A DNA stretch of 64,000 bases from Ruminococcus flavefaciens 007c (GTDB taxonomy: Bacteria > Bacillota > Clostridia > Oscillospirales > Ruminococcaceae), in the NCBI RefSeq assembly GCF_000571935.1, contig NZ_ATAX01000008.1, positions 62,001-126,000 on the forward strand, given 5' to 3'. A program made the translations under genes and the position numbers. Shown here piece by piece: positions 33,156 to 42,308 of the stretch; within the stretch, counting starts at the first letter, position 1, and the number at the start of each line of letters is the position of its first letter. The notes beneath the pieces were generated by a model. The model saw only the letters and a program-made list of their open reading frames with translations, was not told the DNA's origin and ran no database searches.

Positions 33156-33367
33156 TGGAATTCCGGAAGGACTTCGGCAAGATACATATTGAAGGCGGCT
33201 CCATGAAGGCCGCAGGCAAGGGCGATCTCAGCGTGACCAGAAACGTACCGCAGGATATACGCACAAAGATAGATCCCGTCAAGGTTGCAAAGACCGCCGC
33301 AAAGGCAGCTGCCCTCACAGGACTTGTCCTGCTCAAGCACAAGGCAAAGAAAAAGCGTAAATCATAA
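33155..33367 (+). CDS. Small basic protein coupled to trmB
   Basis: A 70-residue protein starting at the trmB stop (TAATG). The first half is polar, followed by an Ala-rich hydrophobic stretch (AAKAAALTGLVLL) and a Lys/Arg tail (KHKAKKKRKS). GGAGG within the trmB end serves as ribosome site. Not recognised; the coupling suggests a real gene. Confidence 0.6.
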   Translation: MEFRKDFGKIHIEGGSMKAAGKGDLSVTRNVPQDIRTKIDPVKVAKTAAKAAALTGLVLLKHKAKKKRKS

Positions 33368-33463
33368 TTTTGCTCCGCAAAAATATGATTTGAACCATCA
33401 GCCGTCAGCTTATAGGGTCGGCGTTCCGCCGCCCGCAAACAATTCACGAATTATGAATGACCA

Positions 33464-33628
33464 AATGTAGGGGGCGATGCCTGCATCGCCCCTCGTTTTT
33501 CATTTGTTTTGTCAGGCTGATGTACACATCAGTCCCTGCGCGGGACGTCGGGTGACACCCTGCTGTGCAGGGAGATGTCCGTAGAACAGAAGGTACGTAC
33601 AGCGGTTAGCTGCGCCGCCCCCCTACAA
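33464..33628. mobile_element. MITE-like element bounded by TGTAGGGGGCG inverted repeats
   Basis: The ends are TGTAGGGGGCG (33466-33476) and CGCCCCCCTACA (33615-33626), in inverted orientation about 160 bp apart. Each end is itself part of a small palindrome (GGGGCGATGC/GCATCGCCCC). The inside has further stems (CAGGCTGATGTACACATCAG; CCCTGC/GCAGGG) and no ORF. Same family as the palindromes near uvrB and pyrF. Confidence 0.55.
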
Positions 33629-33752
33629 TGTGTTATGTTATACATAGCGCTGTAAGCGAAGTACAGATATCATTTTTAATGATATTAAGCGAGTTTACGA
33701 GCGACAACGTGGCAAGGTCGCAGCGTCACGCTGCAAAATTTTGATTTAGAGC
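33629..33752. other. Intergenic region upstream of ddh
   Basis: No gene. It contains a perfect inverted repeat ATATCATTTTTAATGATAT (33668-33686) and phased GCGA-rich words (AAGCGAAG, AAGCGAG, GAGCGACA) followed by GCAGCG/CGCTGC. It may be repeat debris. No lysine-riboswitch core was recognised. Confidence 0.4.
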
Positions 33753-33781
33753 TTTACAACTCTAAAAAAAGGTGCTATAAT
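33753..33781 (+). promoter_or_regulatory. SigmaA promoter of ddh
   Basis: TTTACA (33753-33758), 17 bp, TATAAT (33776-33781). Confidence 0.7.
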
Positions 33782-33835
33782 GTTCATAAGCTATGTTCAA
33801 TGGCGAGCACGGCAATTATAAGGAGGTATTTCCAC

Positions 33836-34825
33836 ATGGAAAAAGTAAGAATCGGTATCTCAGGCTACGGCAACCTCGGCAGAGGCGTAGAGCTTGCGAT
33901 AAGACAGAACGATGACATGGAACTGGCAGGCATTTTTACCCGCCGCGATCCCTCAACAGTCAAGCCGCTCACAGCTGGCGCAAAGGTATACAGCATCGCC
34001 GATGCCGAAAAAATGGCAAATGATATCGACGTAATGATAATCTGCGGCGGAAGCGCTACTGATCTTCCCAAGCAGACACCCGAAATGGCAAAGCTTTTCA
34101 ATGTTATAGACAGCTTTGATACACACAAGAGGATCCCCGAGCACTTTGCAAACGTTGACAAGGCTGCAAAGGAGAGCGGTCACCTGGCATTTATTTCACT
34201 CGGCTGGGATCCCGGTCTGTTCTCACTCAACAGACTCTATGCAGAGTCCATACTCCCCAACGGCAAGAGCTACACATTCTGGGGCAAGGGCGTAAGCCAG
34301 GGACATTCCGACGCTATCCGCAGAGTTGAAGGCGTTAAGAGAGGCATACAGTACACTGTTCCGATAGAGTCCGCTATGGAAGCTGTCCGCAGCGGCAGCC
34401 AGCCTGAGCTCACTACCCGCCAGAAGCACCTGAGAGAGTGCTGGGTAGTTCCCGAGGAAGGCGCAGACCTTGCAAAGATCGAGAACGACATCAAGACTAT
34501 GAAGAATTACTTTGACGAGTACGATACAACAGTAAACTTCATCACAGAGGAAGAGTTTGATGCAAAGCACAACAAGATGCCTCACGGCGGCTTCGTAATG
34601 AGAAGCGGTCTCACCGGCGACGGTGAAAAAACACACCAGATGATAGAGTATTCACTGAAGCTCGAGTCCAACCCCGAGTTCACAGCAAGCGTACTCATCT
34701 GCTTTGCAAGAGCTCTGGCAAGAATGAAGGCCGAGGGTGCAACAGGCTGCAAGACAGCATTTGACGTTCCGCCTGCATATCTTTCAAAGCTCAGCGGCGA
34801 AGAGCTGAGAGCTTCAATGCTCTGA
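33836..34825 (+). CDS. ddh: meso-Diaminopimelate D-dehydrogenase
   Basis: A 329-residue NADPH-dependent enzyme that makes meso-diaminopimelate in one step from tetrahydrodipicolinate, for peptidoglycan and lysine. N-terminal Rossmann loop GISGYGNLGRG; family segments SLGWDPGLFSLNRL and the SQGHSDA loop. The start at 33836 follows AAGGAGG; a frame extending to 33800 lacks a ribosome site. Monocistronic with its own promoter and terminator. Confidence 0.95.
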   Translation: MEKVRIGISGYGNLGRGVELAIRQNDDMELAGIFTRRDPSTVKPLTAGAKVYSIADAEKMANDIDVMIICGGSATDLPKQTPEMAKLFNVIDSFDTHKRIPEHFANVDKAAKESGHLAFISLGWDPGLFSLNRLYAESILPNGKSYTFWGKGVSQGHSDAIRRVEGVKRGIQYTVPIESAMEAVRSGSQPELTTRQKHLRECWVVPEEGADLAKIENDIKTMKNYFDEYDTTVNFITEEEFDAKHNKMPHGGFVMRSGLTGDGEKTHQMIEYSLKLESNPEFTASVLICFARALARMKAEGATGCKTAFDVPPAYLSKLSGEELRASML

Positions 34826-34840
34826 TCTTTCAGTATAACA

Positions 34841-34871
34841 AAGTCCCGAAGCAATGCTTCGGGACTTTTTC
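34841..34871. terminator. Terminator of ddh
   Basis: AAGTCCCGAAGC, loop AAT, GCTTCGGGACTTTTT; could also serve the convergent Sel1 gene. Confidence 0.85.
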
Positions 34872-34894
34872 ATTTAATGCGGCGGACACAGCCG

Positions 34895-36466
34895 TCATAT
34901 ATTATCGTATTCCAGTCCGTACTGCTCGGCATACCGCCTTGCCTTGTACTCATTGGGAGCAAGATACTCTCCGCCGTATTTATAGCAGGCGACCTGTACC
35001 TCCGCAGCCTCCATATCTCCCGATGAAGCCGCTTTACCGAAGAGCTCCGCAGCCATGGCAAAATTCTTTGCAGTTCCCGTGCCGTTAGTATAGCAGTAGC
35101 CGAGAGCCTTCTGAGCCGAAGGGTGACGCTGCATGGACGCCATTTCAAACATTCTCTTTGCGCCTACGGCATCAGGTCTGACGCCGTCACCGTTGGCAAG
35201 ACACCAGCCATAGGAGTACTGTCCGTCGGGATCGTTCTGAAGAGCCGCCTCCTTGAACCACTTTGCAGCCTCAACTCTGTCCATGGGAACTCCCCAGCCG
35301 TTAAAGCAGCATTCTCCGTAGTTATACTGCGCCTTGGGATGTCCCATTTCCGCAGCCTTTCTGTAATAGTCTGCCGCACGTCTCTGATCCTTCGGAGTAC
35401 CGTCTCCGCGGAGGCAGCAGCCTCCCAGATTGTTCACCGCGTCAAGATCTCCCAGATCAGCAGCCTTTCCGAACAGCATCACAGCAGTGATCTTATCCCT
35501 TGGAACTCCCGTACCTGAGAAATAGCAGCAGCCAAGGTCAAAAAGCGCTTTTGCATAGCCGTTATCCGCGGCCTGCTTCAGCCAGTATATACCGCGCTTG
35601 GGATCGTGCTCCACACCTGCGCCGCTTAGGTACATACCGCCCAGACGGAACTGTGCCTCGGGATCGCCGTTCTGGGCTCTTTTCATCATTCCGTCGGCAG
35701 TATCGGCCTCGGAGTATATGCCATAGCGCTGTGAATAGTAATCCGCCTTTGCCTTGTCGGGCATAAGTCCGTTGCCGCCGAGGGTATAGCAGCGGATCAG
35801 CGCCTTCTGCGAGTCATAGTCTCCCTGCTCGGCAGCCTGCTCATAGCGGTAGGCAGCCTTTGCCACATTACGCTCTGCGCCCTGACCGAGATAGTAGCAG
35901 TCCGCCAGCTTTTTCTGAGAGCTGCAATCTCCTCTGTCAGAGGACATCGTATACCATTTTACAGCCTTAACGTAGTCCTGCTTGACGCCTCTGCCGTAGA
36001 AAAAGCGCTCACCAAGATTGAAACAGGCGTCGTTGTCGCCTTTGGAAGCTCTTCTGAACAGATCCTCGATAAGAGAAGAACGGATACCTTCGGAAAAGTG
36101 CTCGTCAGTATTCTGCTGAGGAACTGCCGCGCTCTGAGAGCTCCAGCCGAGAGCAAGGGCTATGCTCCGGGAAATGAGCTCGGCCTTGTCATTGTTGAGA
36201 TACTCGCATATCTCCGTGACAGCCCTGTCGATGACGCTGTCTGCGGACTTCTCGCCGCTGAGAACAGCATCGTTCTCAGCAATGAAAATATCTCCTATAT
36301 TTTCGCTCAGGACCACAAAAAACGCCTTATTCTCCTTGTTCAGCCTGGGAGCAAAATCTGAAAAGGCCGAACAGAAGCGCTTATGATCCGAGAGTATGTC
36401 TATGCCGAAACGATCGATGACCTCCTTAACGGCACCTGAAGTCTCGGCGAATAAATTATTGTCCAT
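34895..36466 (-). CDS. Sel1-repeat (SLR) protein
   Basis: A 523-residue cytoplasmic-type protein. The first 130 residues are a helical domain; from about 135 to 505 there are about ten Sel1/TPR-like repeats of about 36 residues (pattern A ... LG-x-x-Y-x-x-G-x-G-V-x-x-D ... A-x-x-W/Y-x-x-x-A-A). Such repeats form a superhelical protein-binding scaffold. No signal peptide or enzyme motif. It lies just downstream of a lipoprotein gene. Confidence 0.88.
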   Translation of the reverse strand: MDNNLFAETSGAVKEVIDRFGIDILSDHKRFCSAFSDFAPRLNKENKAFFVVLSENIGDIFIAENDAVLSGEKSADSVIDRAVTEICEYLNNDKAELISRSIALALGWSSQSAAVPQQNTDEHFSEGIRSSLIEDLFRRASKGDNDACFNLGERFFYGRGVKQDYVKAVKWYTMSSDRGDCSSQKKLADCYYLGQGAERNVAKAAYRYEQAAEQGDYDSQKALIRCYTLGGNGLMPDKAKADYYSQRYGIYSEADTADGMMKRAQNGDPEAQFRLGGMYLSGAGVEHDPKRGIYWLKQAADNGYAKALFDLGCCYFSGTGVPRDKITAVMLFGKAADLGDLDAVNNLGGCCLRGDGTPKDQRRAADYYRKAAEMGHPKAQYNYGECCFNGWGVPMDRVEAAKWFKEAALQNDPDGQYSYGWCLANGDGVRPDAVGAKRMFEMASMQRHPSAQKALGYCYTNGTGTAKNFAMAAELFGKAASSGDMEAAEVQVACYKYGGEYLAPNEYKARRYAEQYGLEYDNI

Positions 36467-36505
36467 AAAGTGGCACCTCCATGAGGTAAATGCTGTTGTT
36501 ATCGG

Positions 36506-36527
36506 AAAGGGGCGGAATACCGCCCCC
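36506..36527 (-). terminator. GC hairpin between lipoprotein and Sel1 genes
   Basis: GGGGCGG, loop AATA, CCGCCCC. No U-run on the minus strand, so likely a partial terminator or processing stem between two co-oriented genes. Confidence 0.45.
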
Positions 36528-36534
36528 GAAGTTA

Positions 36535-37359
36535 TCAGAAAATATCAAGATATGTAATGAGCTCAGCGTTCATTATGGTGGTATATGAAAGATACCATCT
36601 GCCGTCCAGCTCCACGAAGGCACAGCCGTTGCCGATAAAGGAATGATCGTCGTTGCCGTCCTTGTAGTATACGTATCCGCAGTCAGAAGCAGCGGTAAAA
36701 TCGGTGCTGAGAACCTTATTGAAGTCTTTCAGCTCATTTTCGCCTGTAGGTCTGAGCAGTTCCTCGGTAAGGGATACCGTCCATTTTTCAGGCGGAACGT
36801 CGGACTTCTCCTTCATCAGGCCGTGAATGGCTCCGATCGACTGCTTTATGGCATTTATGACATTTGAGCGCTTGAACACCACCTGCGGATTCTGACCTTC
36901 CAGAAGTTCGGTGGAGCGAAGGTATGAATGATAGGCCTCTATCTCCTCATCGCAGAGCATATCGTATACTGCGTCCGCATCGCCTTTAAGGTAGGCATTA
37001 TAGTAAGCCTTGGCAGCTTCAAAGCTGCTGTCAAAGCCTTTTTTGGCAGCCTTTGTAGGCTTCTGGGCGTCTGCCGTTGCAGTGGTAGCTGCAGCAGCTG
37101 TGGTAGTACCGTCTGCTTTTGTAGTTTCCGAAGCTGAGGTAGTCTCTGTTTTTTTATCCTTATCATCTGCTGCGGTAGTTTCCGTGGTTTTTGCAGTAGT
37201 CTTTACATCAGATGCAGATGTTGTATCCGATGCAGCAGTTTCGGTGACCTCTGAGGGCTGTGAATCAGCCTGTGAGCTTTTCTTATCCTCACAGCTACAG
37301 AATGACGCAGAGAGCATTGCTGCCGAAAGAACTGCTATGGTACGCATTGAGAGCTTCAT
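36535..37359 (-). CDS. Putative lipoprotein with Thr/Ala-rich linker
   Basis: A 274-residue protein. The signal ends at a cysteine (ASFCSC-E), consistent with lipid anchoring although the lipobox is atypical. A low-complexity Thr/Ser/Glu/Lys/Ala tract (about 30-105) extends to a folded C-terminal domain of about 165 residues resembling DUF4878-type extracytoplasmic folds (AKAYYNAYLKGDADAVYDML). Function unknown; possibly co-transcribed with the Sel1 gene. Confidence 0.7.
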   Translation of the reverse strand: MKLSMRTIAVLSAAMLSASFCSCEDKKSSQADSQPSEVTETAASDTTSASDVKTTAKTTETTAADDKDKKTETTSASETTKADGTTTAAAATTATADAQKPTKAAKKGFDSSFEAAKAYYNAYLKGDADAVYDMLCDEEIEAYHSYLRSTELLEGQNPQVVFKRSNVINAIKQSIGAIHGLMKEKSDVPPEKWTVSLTEELLRPTGENELKDFNKVLSTDFTAASDCGYVYYKDGNDDHSFIGNGCAFVELDGRWYLSYTTIMNAELITYLDIF

Positions 37360-37395
37360 ACTTATCTCCTTTTATTCTTAAACAAAGATAATAAT

Positions 37396-37424
37396 ATTAT
37401 AGCTCCAAAAGTCATATCCGTCAA
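37396..37424 (-). promoter_or_regulatory. SigmaA promoter of the lipoprotein gene
   Basis: Minus strand TTGACG (37419-37424), 17 bp, TATAAT (37396-37401). Confidence 0.75.
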
Positions 37425-37449
37425 TACAAATATTGATATTTTATAAAAT

Positions 37450-37475
37450 AAATGCCGAGCGGACGGCATAAGCCG
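37450..37475 (-). terminator. Terminator of the LRR gene
   Basis: AGCGGACGGC, loop TTAT, GCCGTCCGCT on the minus strand, followed by CGGCATTTATTTT. Confidence 0.65.
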
Positions 37476-37487
37476 TCCGCTGATGTA

Positions 37488-38630
37488 TCAATAATCCTTC
37501 TTTTTTCCGCAGACCTTGCACACCTTTGAAAGCAGCTTGAAATCGCCGCCGCAGTAAACGCATTTGCCCGCAGTCTTTCTGCCTGCAACGACAGTTTCGT
37601 AGTAGGACGGGAAATTTGAAGCGTTATCCGAAAGGTTGGACCATGATATATTCATAAGCTTTGGACAGTCGTTGAAGCCGCCGCTCACCTTCTTTACGGA
37701 AGCAGGTATGCGTATGGATTCAAGATTGATGCAGCCGCTGAAATCGCCGAGAGCAGTAACTCCCGCAGGTATCTCTATGGCACGCAGACCTGTACAGCCG
37801 CGGAAGCCGTCAACACTGAGCACTCCCGCAGGTATCTCGATATTTCGCAAAGCGGTGCAGTTCTGGAATGCCGAGGCACCTATGGACTTCAGTCCCTTTG
37901 GAAGCCCCACAACAGAAAGCGCCGTACAATTTGCAAAGGCACATTCCTCCAGCTGGCTCACGCCCTCCGGGATAGCAACCTTTTCTATTTTCTCACAGCC
38001 CGAAAAGGCATACTTGCCCATCTGAGCCACATACTTCGGTATCTCAACCGCCTTCAGGCTCTTGCAGCCGGAAAAGGAAAAGGCACCTATCTCAGTGAGC
38101 ATAGGCGGGAACTCCACCGACTCAAGGGACGAACAGTCCGCAAAGAGACAGTCGGTTATGCTTCTCAGCTGAGGCGGCAGGACCAGCTCCTTCAGGGAGG
38201 TACAGCCGCGGAAAGCCCAGGTGCCGATCTCTTTTATGCTGTCCGGGAACTTGATCTTCTCCAGGGCAGTACAGCCGCGGAAAGCATACTCGCCTATGCT
38301 TTCCACCTTGTCGTGGATGATAATATTTTTCAGCCCGGTATTGTTCTCGAATACATGATCCCCTATTTTATGTACTTCTCCGGGAACAGTGACCTCATCG
38401 GCCTTTCCCTTGTAAGCCGTGAGTACGCCGTCCTTTATCTCAAAATCATTGCTGTTCTTCTTTACAGCCATGACTTTTCTTGCGACCTCCTTATGCTGGG
38501 ACTTGTACTTCTTTACGGCTTTTTCGACAATGAAGGGCGTGCTGCAATGCGGGCATACCCACGCCTCCTTACTGTTATCGACTTCTACTGTTTTGTTGCA
38601 GCTTGTGCAGATAGCGTTGACCAGTGCCAT
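37488..38630 (-). CDS. BspA-type leucine-rich-repeat protein with zinc ribbons
   Basis: A 380-residue protein without a signal peptide. N-terminal zinc ribbon (C8, C11, C26, C29), then about ten LRR_5 (BspA/TpLRR) repeats with the pattern L-x-x-I-x-I-P-x-x-V-x-x-I-x-x-x-A-F-x-x-C-x-x-L between about 65 and 340, then a second zinc ribbon (C357, C360, C371, C374). Most BspA-type proteins are exported; the ribbons and lack of a signal suggest a cytoplasmic scaffold here. Function unknown. Confidence 0.85.
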   Translation of the reverse strand: MALVNAICTSCNKTVEVDNSKEAWVCPHCSTPFIVEKAVKKYKSQHKEVARKVMAVKKNSNDFEIKDGVLTAYKGKADEVTVPGEVHKIGDHVFENNTGLKNIIIHDKVESIGEYAFRGCTALEKIKFPDSIKEIGTWAFRGCTSLKELVLPPQLRSITDCLFADCSSLESVEFPPMLTEIGAFSFSGCKSLKAVEIPKYVAQMGKYAFSGCEKIEKVAIPEGVSQLEECAFANCTALSVVGLPKGLKSIGASAFQNCTALRNIEIPAGVLSVDGFRGCTGLRAIEIPAGVTALGDFSGCINLESIRIPASVKKVSGGFNDCPKLMNISWSNLSDNASNFPSYYETVVAGRKTAGKCVYCGGDFKLLSKVCKVCGKKKDY

Positions 38631-38669
38631 AACTTATCCCCCTTAATAAGCAGATTATTCTATACAAAT

Positions 38670-38698
38670 ATTTTACCACTTTTACCATATAATGTCAA
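38670..38698 (-). promoter_or_regulatory. SigmaA promoter of the LRR gene
   Basis: Minus strand TTGACA (38693-38698), 17 bp, TAAAAT (38670-38675). Confidence 0.75.
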
Positions 38699-38934
38699 CG
38701 AATACAATGTAAATCTTACAGATTATACAGAACGCCAGCCTGTTTTTTGTCGCATATGTATATCCTCATATCACCGTACAAAAACGCCGCAGAGAAGCGT
38801 CCTGCCTCTTTGCGGCTATATCAGCGGACCGGAGTCCGCAGTCTGTAAATATACTGCTGTTTATTACTGGCCTGAACTCATAATAACGCAGCACATAAAA
38901 AGTGCAGAACATGATCTAAATTATTTTTTTCTGT
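38699..38934. other. Divergent intergenic region without a gene
   Basis: About 390 bp separate the LRR and epimerase-type genes. Apart from the two promoters I see only hairpins (GCCGCAGAG ... CTTTGCGGC near 38791-38816; GCGGACCGGAGTCCGC near 38823) and no convincing ORF. Confidence 0.4.
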
Positions 38935-38963
38935 TGCTTTTCGGGAATATCTGTGTTATAATG
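38935..38963 (+). promoter_or_regulatory. SigmaA promoter of the dehydrogenase pair
   Basis: TTGCTT (38935-38940), 17 bp, TATAAT (38958-38963). Confidence 0.7.
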
Positions 38964-39020
38964 TAAGCGACATCTTTTTGAGCGCATTGTACAAAAAAAC
39001 TTAAAAGAGGTGAAGAAAAC

Positions 39021-40034
39021 ATGAAGATCTTATTTATAGGCGGCACAGGCACTATAAGTATGGCTGTGACCAGGCTTCTGGCAGAACAGGGGCATGAGAT
39101 CATTCTCCTCAACCGCGGCAGCAGGAACATTGAACTCCCCGAAAATGTCAGAGTCATACAGTGTGACATCTCCGACGAGGCAGATGCGGCAAGGAAGCTG
39201 GAAGGAATGAGCTTTGACTGTGTAGGCGAGTTTATCGGTTTCGTGCCCGAACAGACAGAGAGGGATTACAGACTGTTCAGCGGCAGGACAAAGCAGTACA
39301 TATATATAAGCTCTGCCTCCGCCTATCAGAAACCGCCTTCAGACTGCGTCATAACCGAGAGCACTCCCCTTGCGAATCCTTACTGGGAGTACTCCCGCAA
39401 CAAGATTGCCTGCGAGGAATACCTGATGAAGCTTTACCGCGAAAAGGGCTTCCCCGTAACCATAGTCCGTCCCAGCCATACCTACGATGAGAGGTCGGTA
39501 CCGCTGGGAGTACACGGCAGAAACGGCAGCTGGCAGGTGGTAAAGCGCATAATGGACGGCAAGCCCGTAATAATCCACGGCGACGGCACTTCCCTGTGGA
39601 CTGTTACCCACAACAGCGACTTTGCCAGAGCTTATGCAGGCCTTGTGGGCAATATCCACGCCATAGGCCAGGCCTTCCACATAACCTCGGACGAGAGCGT
39701 TACCTGGAATCAGATATATTCCATAATAGCCGACGAGCTGGGCAGGGAGCTGAAAGCCTGCCATGTATCCTCGGAATGGCTGGCAGCAGTCAGCGACTAT
39801 GACCTTGAGGGTTCGCTTATCGGAGACAAGGCCTGCTCGGTGATCTTTGACAACTCAAAGATAAAGCGTGCAGTTCCCGGTTTCAGAGCAGAAGTACGTG
39901 CCGACCGCGGTATAAGGCAGACCATACGCTATATACTCGCCCACAGGGAATGTCAGAGGGATGACGAGGAATTCGACAGGTGGTGCGACAAGGTCGTATC
40001 AGCTGTGGAACAGTCAAAAAAAGCAATGCAGTAA
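39021..40034 (+). CDS. NAD-dependent epimerase/dehydratase family protein
   Basis: A 337-residue extended short-chain dehydrogenase/reductase. Rossmann signature near the start (FIGGTGTISMAV), a YISSASAYQ strand, and a possible catalytic Y-x-x-x-K in YSRNKIACE near residue 125. Homologous proteins act on nucleotide sugars or related polyols; the substrate is not clear. It is followed 39 bp later by an iron alcohol dehydrogenase, probably in one operon. Confidence 0.85.
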   Translation: MKILFIGGTGTISMAVTRLLAEQGHEIILLNRGSRNIELPENVRVIQCDISDEADAARKLEGMSFDCVGEFIGFVPEQTERDYRLFSGRTKQYIYISSASAYQKPPSDCVITESTPLANPYWEYSRNKIACEEYLMKLYREKGFPVTIVRPSHTYDERSVPLGVHGRNGSWQVVKRIMDGKPVIIHGDGTSLWTVTHNSDFARAYAGLVGNIHAIGQAFHITSDESVTWNQIYSIIADELGRELKACHVSSEWLAAVSDYDLEGSLIGDKACSVIFDNSKIKRAVPGFRAEVRADRGIRQTIRYILAHRECQRDDEEFDRWCDKVVSAVEQSKKAMQ

Positions 40035-40073
40035 CTTAAAACAGTAAAAGGAAACACAATGGAGGAATAAACA

Positions 40074-41255
40074 ATGGATAATTTTCAGTTTTACAGTCCT
40101 ACGGAGTTTATCTTCGGAAGAGATACAGAAACAAAAGCCGGCGAAATGGTAAAGAAGTACGGCGGTACAAAGGTGCTCATACACTACGGCTCGGGTTCGG
40201 CAGTAAAGTCGGGCCTCCTCGACTGCGTAAAGGCTTCTCTTGATGCCAGCGGCATAGCATACACCGAGCTGGGTGGCGTTCAGCCCAATCCACGTGATAC
40301 TCTTATTTACAAAGGAATAGAGCTCTGCCGCAATGAGGGCGTTGATTTCATACTCTCGGTAGGCGGCGGCTCATGTATAGACTCCTCAAAGGCCATCGCT
40401 CTGGGAGTTCCATATAACGGTGATTTCTGGGACTTCTACGGTACAGGCAAGGAGGTAGAGAAGGCTCTGCCCATAGGCACAGTCCTCACCATCGCAGCAG
40501 CAGGCAGCGAAGGCTCAGGTGCGTCCGTCGTTACCAAGGAGGAAGGCAGCCTCAAGCGCGATGTAGGCTCCGATCTGCTTCGTCCCCGCTTCTCTATACT
40601 CGATCCCGTGCTCACCTGCTCGCTGCCCGCATATCAGACAGCCTGCGGAGCTACAGACATAATGGCTCACGTGTTCGAAAGATACTTCACCAATACCCGT
40701 GAAGTAGAGATCACAGACCGTCTCTGCGAGGCAGTCCTCCTGACAATGATAAAGGAGACTCCCCGTGCTATCGCTCAGCCCGACAACTACGAGGCAAGAG
40801 CCAATATAATGTGGGCAGGCACAGTGGCTCACAATGATATTGTAGGCGTAGGAAGAAGTCAGGACTGGAACAGCCACGCTATCGAGCATGAGCTCTCCGC
40901 CCTCTACGACTGCGCACACGGTGCAGGCCTTGCAGTAATAATGCCCGCATGGATGGAATTCGTATACAAGCACGATGTTATGCGCTTTGCACAGATGGCT
41001 GTGAGAGTATGGGGCTGCCATATGAACTTTGAGTTCCCCGACGAGACTGCTCTGGAGGGCATCGCCTGCTTCAGGAGCTTCCTGCACAGCATCGGTATGC
41101 CAATAAACTTCGAGCAGCTGGGCGCAAGGGAAGAGGATATACACAAGCTGGTCAAGAAAATGGGCATAGGCGACGGCAAGACAGGCGGATTCGTACATCT
41201 GACCTCTCAGGACATCGCAACTATCTATCGAATAGCTGCCAATGCAGGCTTATGA
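40074..41255 (+). CDS. Iron-containing alcohol dehydrogenase (butanol dehydrogenase type)
   Basis: A 393-residue group-III alcohol dehydrogenase. NAD(P)-binding GGGSCIDSSK near residue 100 and metal-ligand histidines in the AIEHELSALYDCAHGAGLAV region, plus D in CGATDIMAHVFE. It resembles YqdH/BdhA NADPH-dependent aldehyde or butanol dehydrogenases used in fermentation. GGAGG lies 9 nt before the ATG. Confidence 0.92.
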   Translation: MDNFQFYSPTEFIFGRDTETKAGEMVKKYGGTKVLIHYGSGSAVKSGLLDCVKASLDASGIAYTELGGVQPNPRDTLIYKGIELCRNEGVDFILSVGGGSCIDSSKAIALGVPYNGDFWDFYGTGKEVEKALPIGTVLTIAAAGSEGSGASVVTKEEGSLKRDVGSDLLRPRFSILDPVLTCSLPAYQTACGATDIMAHVFERYFTNTREVEITDRLCEAVLLTMIKETPRAIAQPDNYEARANIMWAGTVAHNDIVGVGRSQDWNSHAIEHELSALYDCAHGAGLAVIMPAWMEFVYKHDVMRFAQMAVRVWGCHMNFEFPDETALEGIACFRSFLHSIGMPINFEQLGAREEDIHKLVKKMGIGDGKTGGFVHLTSQDIATIYRIAANAGL

Positions 41256-41320
41256 TAAACGGCATACCGGGGATATGCCCCGATACAGCACTGCCTGTCC
41301 TTTGAAAAGGAGGGAAAACA

Positions 41321-41671
41321 ATGTTTGAATACGACGAAAGCTCAGAGCTCTGGATCGCAGATCTGGATAATGTTATCATCACCTGTGATGAACTGAGAGA
41401 CGGCTATGAGGAGCAGGCCCTGAAGATAGCTGAAAATTACGCTTCAAGGCTTGACGAGATAACAGACTTTCTCATAAAAAACGGCATCAGCGATGCTTTC
41501 GGCGAGATGACCGCCGATGAGCTGAAGGACAGTCTGGGAGTACCTCAGATCAATATCGGCAACCGCACCGTGAGCTATACCGATCACGCTCTTGACGACT
41601 CTCATATCATCAGCTTTGAGTACGCCGACAGCGACCTCGGCAGCTTCATGTACCTGAGCATAGACGGCTGA
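41321..41671 (+). CDS. Hypothetical acidic protein
   Basis: A 116-residue soluble, acidic protein with AAGGAGG before the ATG and a terminator after it. It begins MFEYDESSELWIADLDNV and has no membrane segment. The fold is not recognised. It may belong to the dehydrogenase transcription unit (66-bp gap). Confidence 0.65.
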   Translation: MFEYDESSELWIADLDNVIITCDELRDGYEEQALKIAENYASRLDEITDFLIKNGISDAFGEMTADELKDSLGVPQINIGNRTVSYTDHALDDSHIISFEYADSDLGSFMYLSIDG

Positions 41672-41690
41672 TAATATAAACGAAAACAAA

Positions 41691-41729
41691 GCCATAGTCC
41701 TTCCCGATCGGGAGCACTATGGCTTTTTT
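41691..41729. terminator. Bidirectional terminator
   Basis: GCCATAGT ... ACTATGGC with an inner TTCCCGATCGGGA stem, then TTTTTTA. Confidence 0.85.
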
Positions 41730-41738
41730 ACTGCATTT

Positions 41739-42308
41739 TCATACATCCCGCAGTATCAGCGGCGCCGCAGCCGCTATCAGCAGAGGCAATGCAGTTATGC
41801 CGTACTTCCATACCGCCAGTGCGGCAGCAGAAGCAATCAGCAGCCTCAGCACAGTGAGCAGGATCTCCGCCGCGGATTCAAAGGGACGCCCCTCAGTGAA
41901 CAGCGCGATCGCCGCACCTCCGTCAAGGCTGCGGTATGGAAGCATATTATAGGCCGCCGCAGTGAGATTGAGAAGAGCCAGCTCCCCGCCGCAGTCCGTG
42001 AGCTTCGTGATAAAATATACTGTCACATTAGCGGCAGGTCCTGCCAGCAGAACAATAAGGCTCCGCAATACAGACACGGCACCGTTCCCGCGGACTCCTA
42101 TACGTATTCCCGTGCAGCCGAAGACGATATAAGAGGGACTGCTCCCCGTGAGCCACAAAGCCGTGAGATGTCCGCATTCGTGGAATATGCAGGCGGCATA
42201 GAAGGCGCATACCTGACTGCTTTCCCGCAGAAGGAATATCAGTGCATTGAACACCAGGAATGAAAAGCCTATCCTTACCGCAGTCCCCTTAATCCTGAAG
42301 CTTATCAA
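41739..42308 (-). CDS. M50 site-2 protease, SpoIVFB-like
   Basis: A 189-residue polytopic intramembrane zinc protease. Catalytic HExxH (FHECGH, near residue 43) and the second motif NMLPYRSLDGG (NxxPxxxxDG), in the order of the M50B family. SpoIVFB cleaves pro-SigmaK in the outer forespore membrane; this is shorter than the Bacillus enzyme and lacks the CBS domain. It overlaps the small membrane protein upstream, in the place where spoIVFA would be. The role in sporulation is inferred. Confidence 0.75.
   Translation of the reverse strand: MISFRIKGTAVRIGFSFLVFNALIFLLRESSQVCAFYAACIFHECGHLTALWLTGSSPSYIVFGCTGIRIGVRGNGAVSVLRSLIVLLAGPAANVTVYFITKLTDCGGELALLNLTAAAYNMLPYRSLDGGAAIALFTEGRPFESAAEILLTVLRLLIASAAALAVWKYGITALPLLIAAAAPLILRDV

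Noticed and set aside
33629..33835. Lysine riboswitch upstream of ddh
   Set aside because: The region has an inverted repeat and a promoter, but the conserved lysine-riboswitch junction segments are missing and the promoter lies too close to the start codon.
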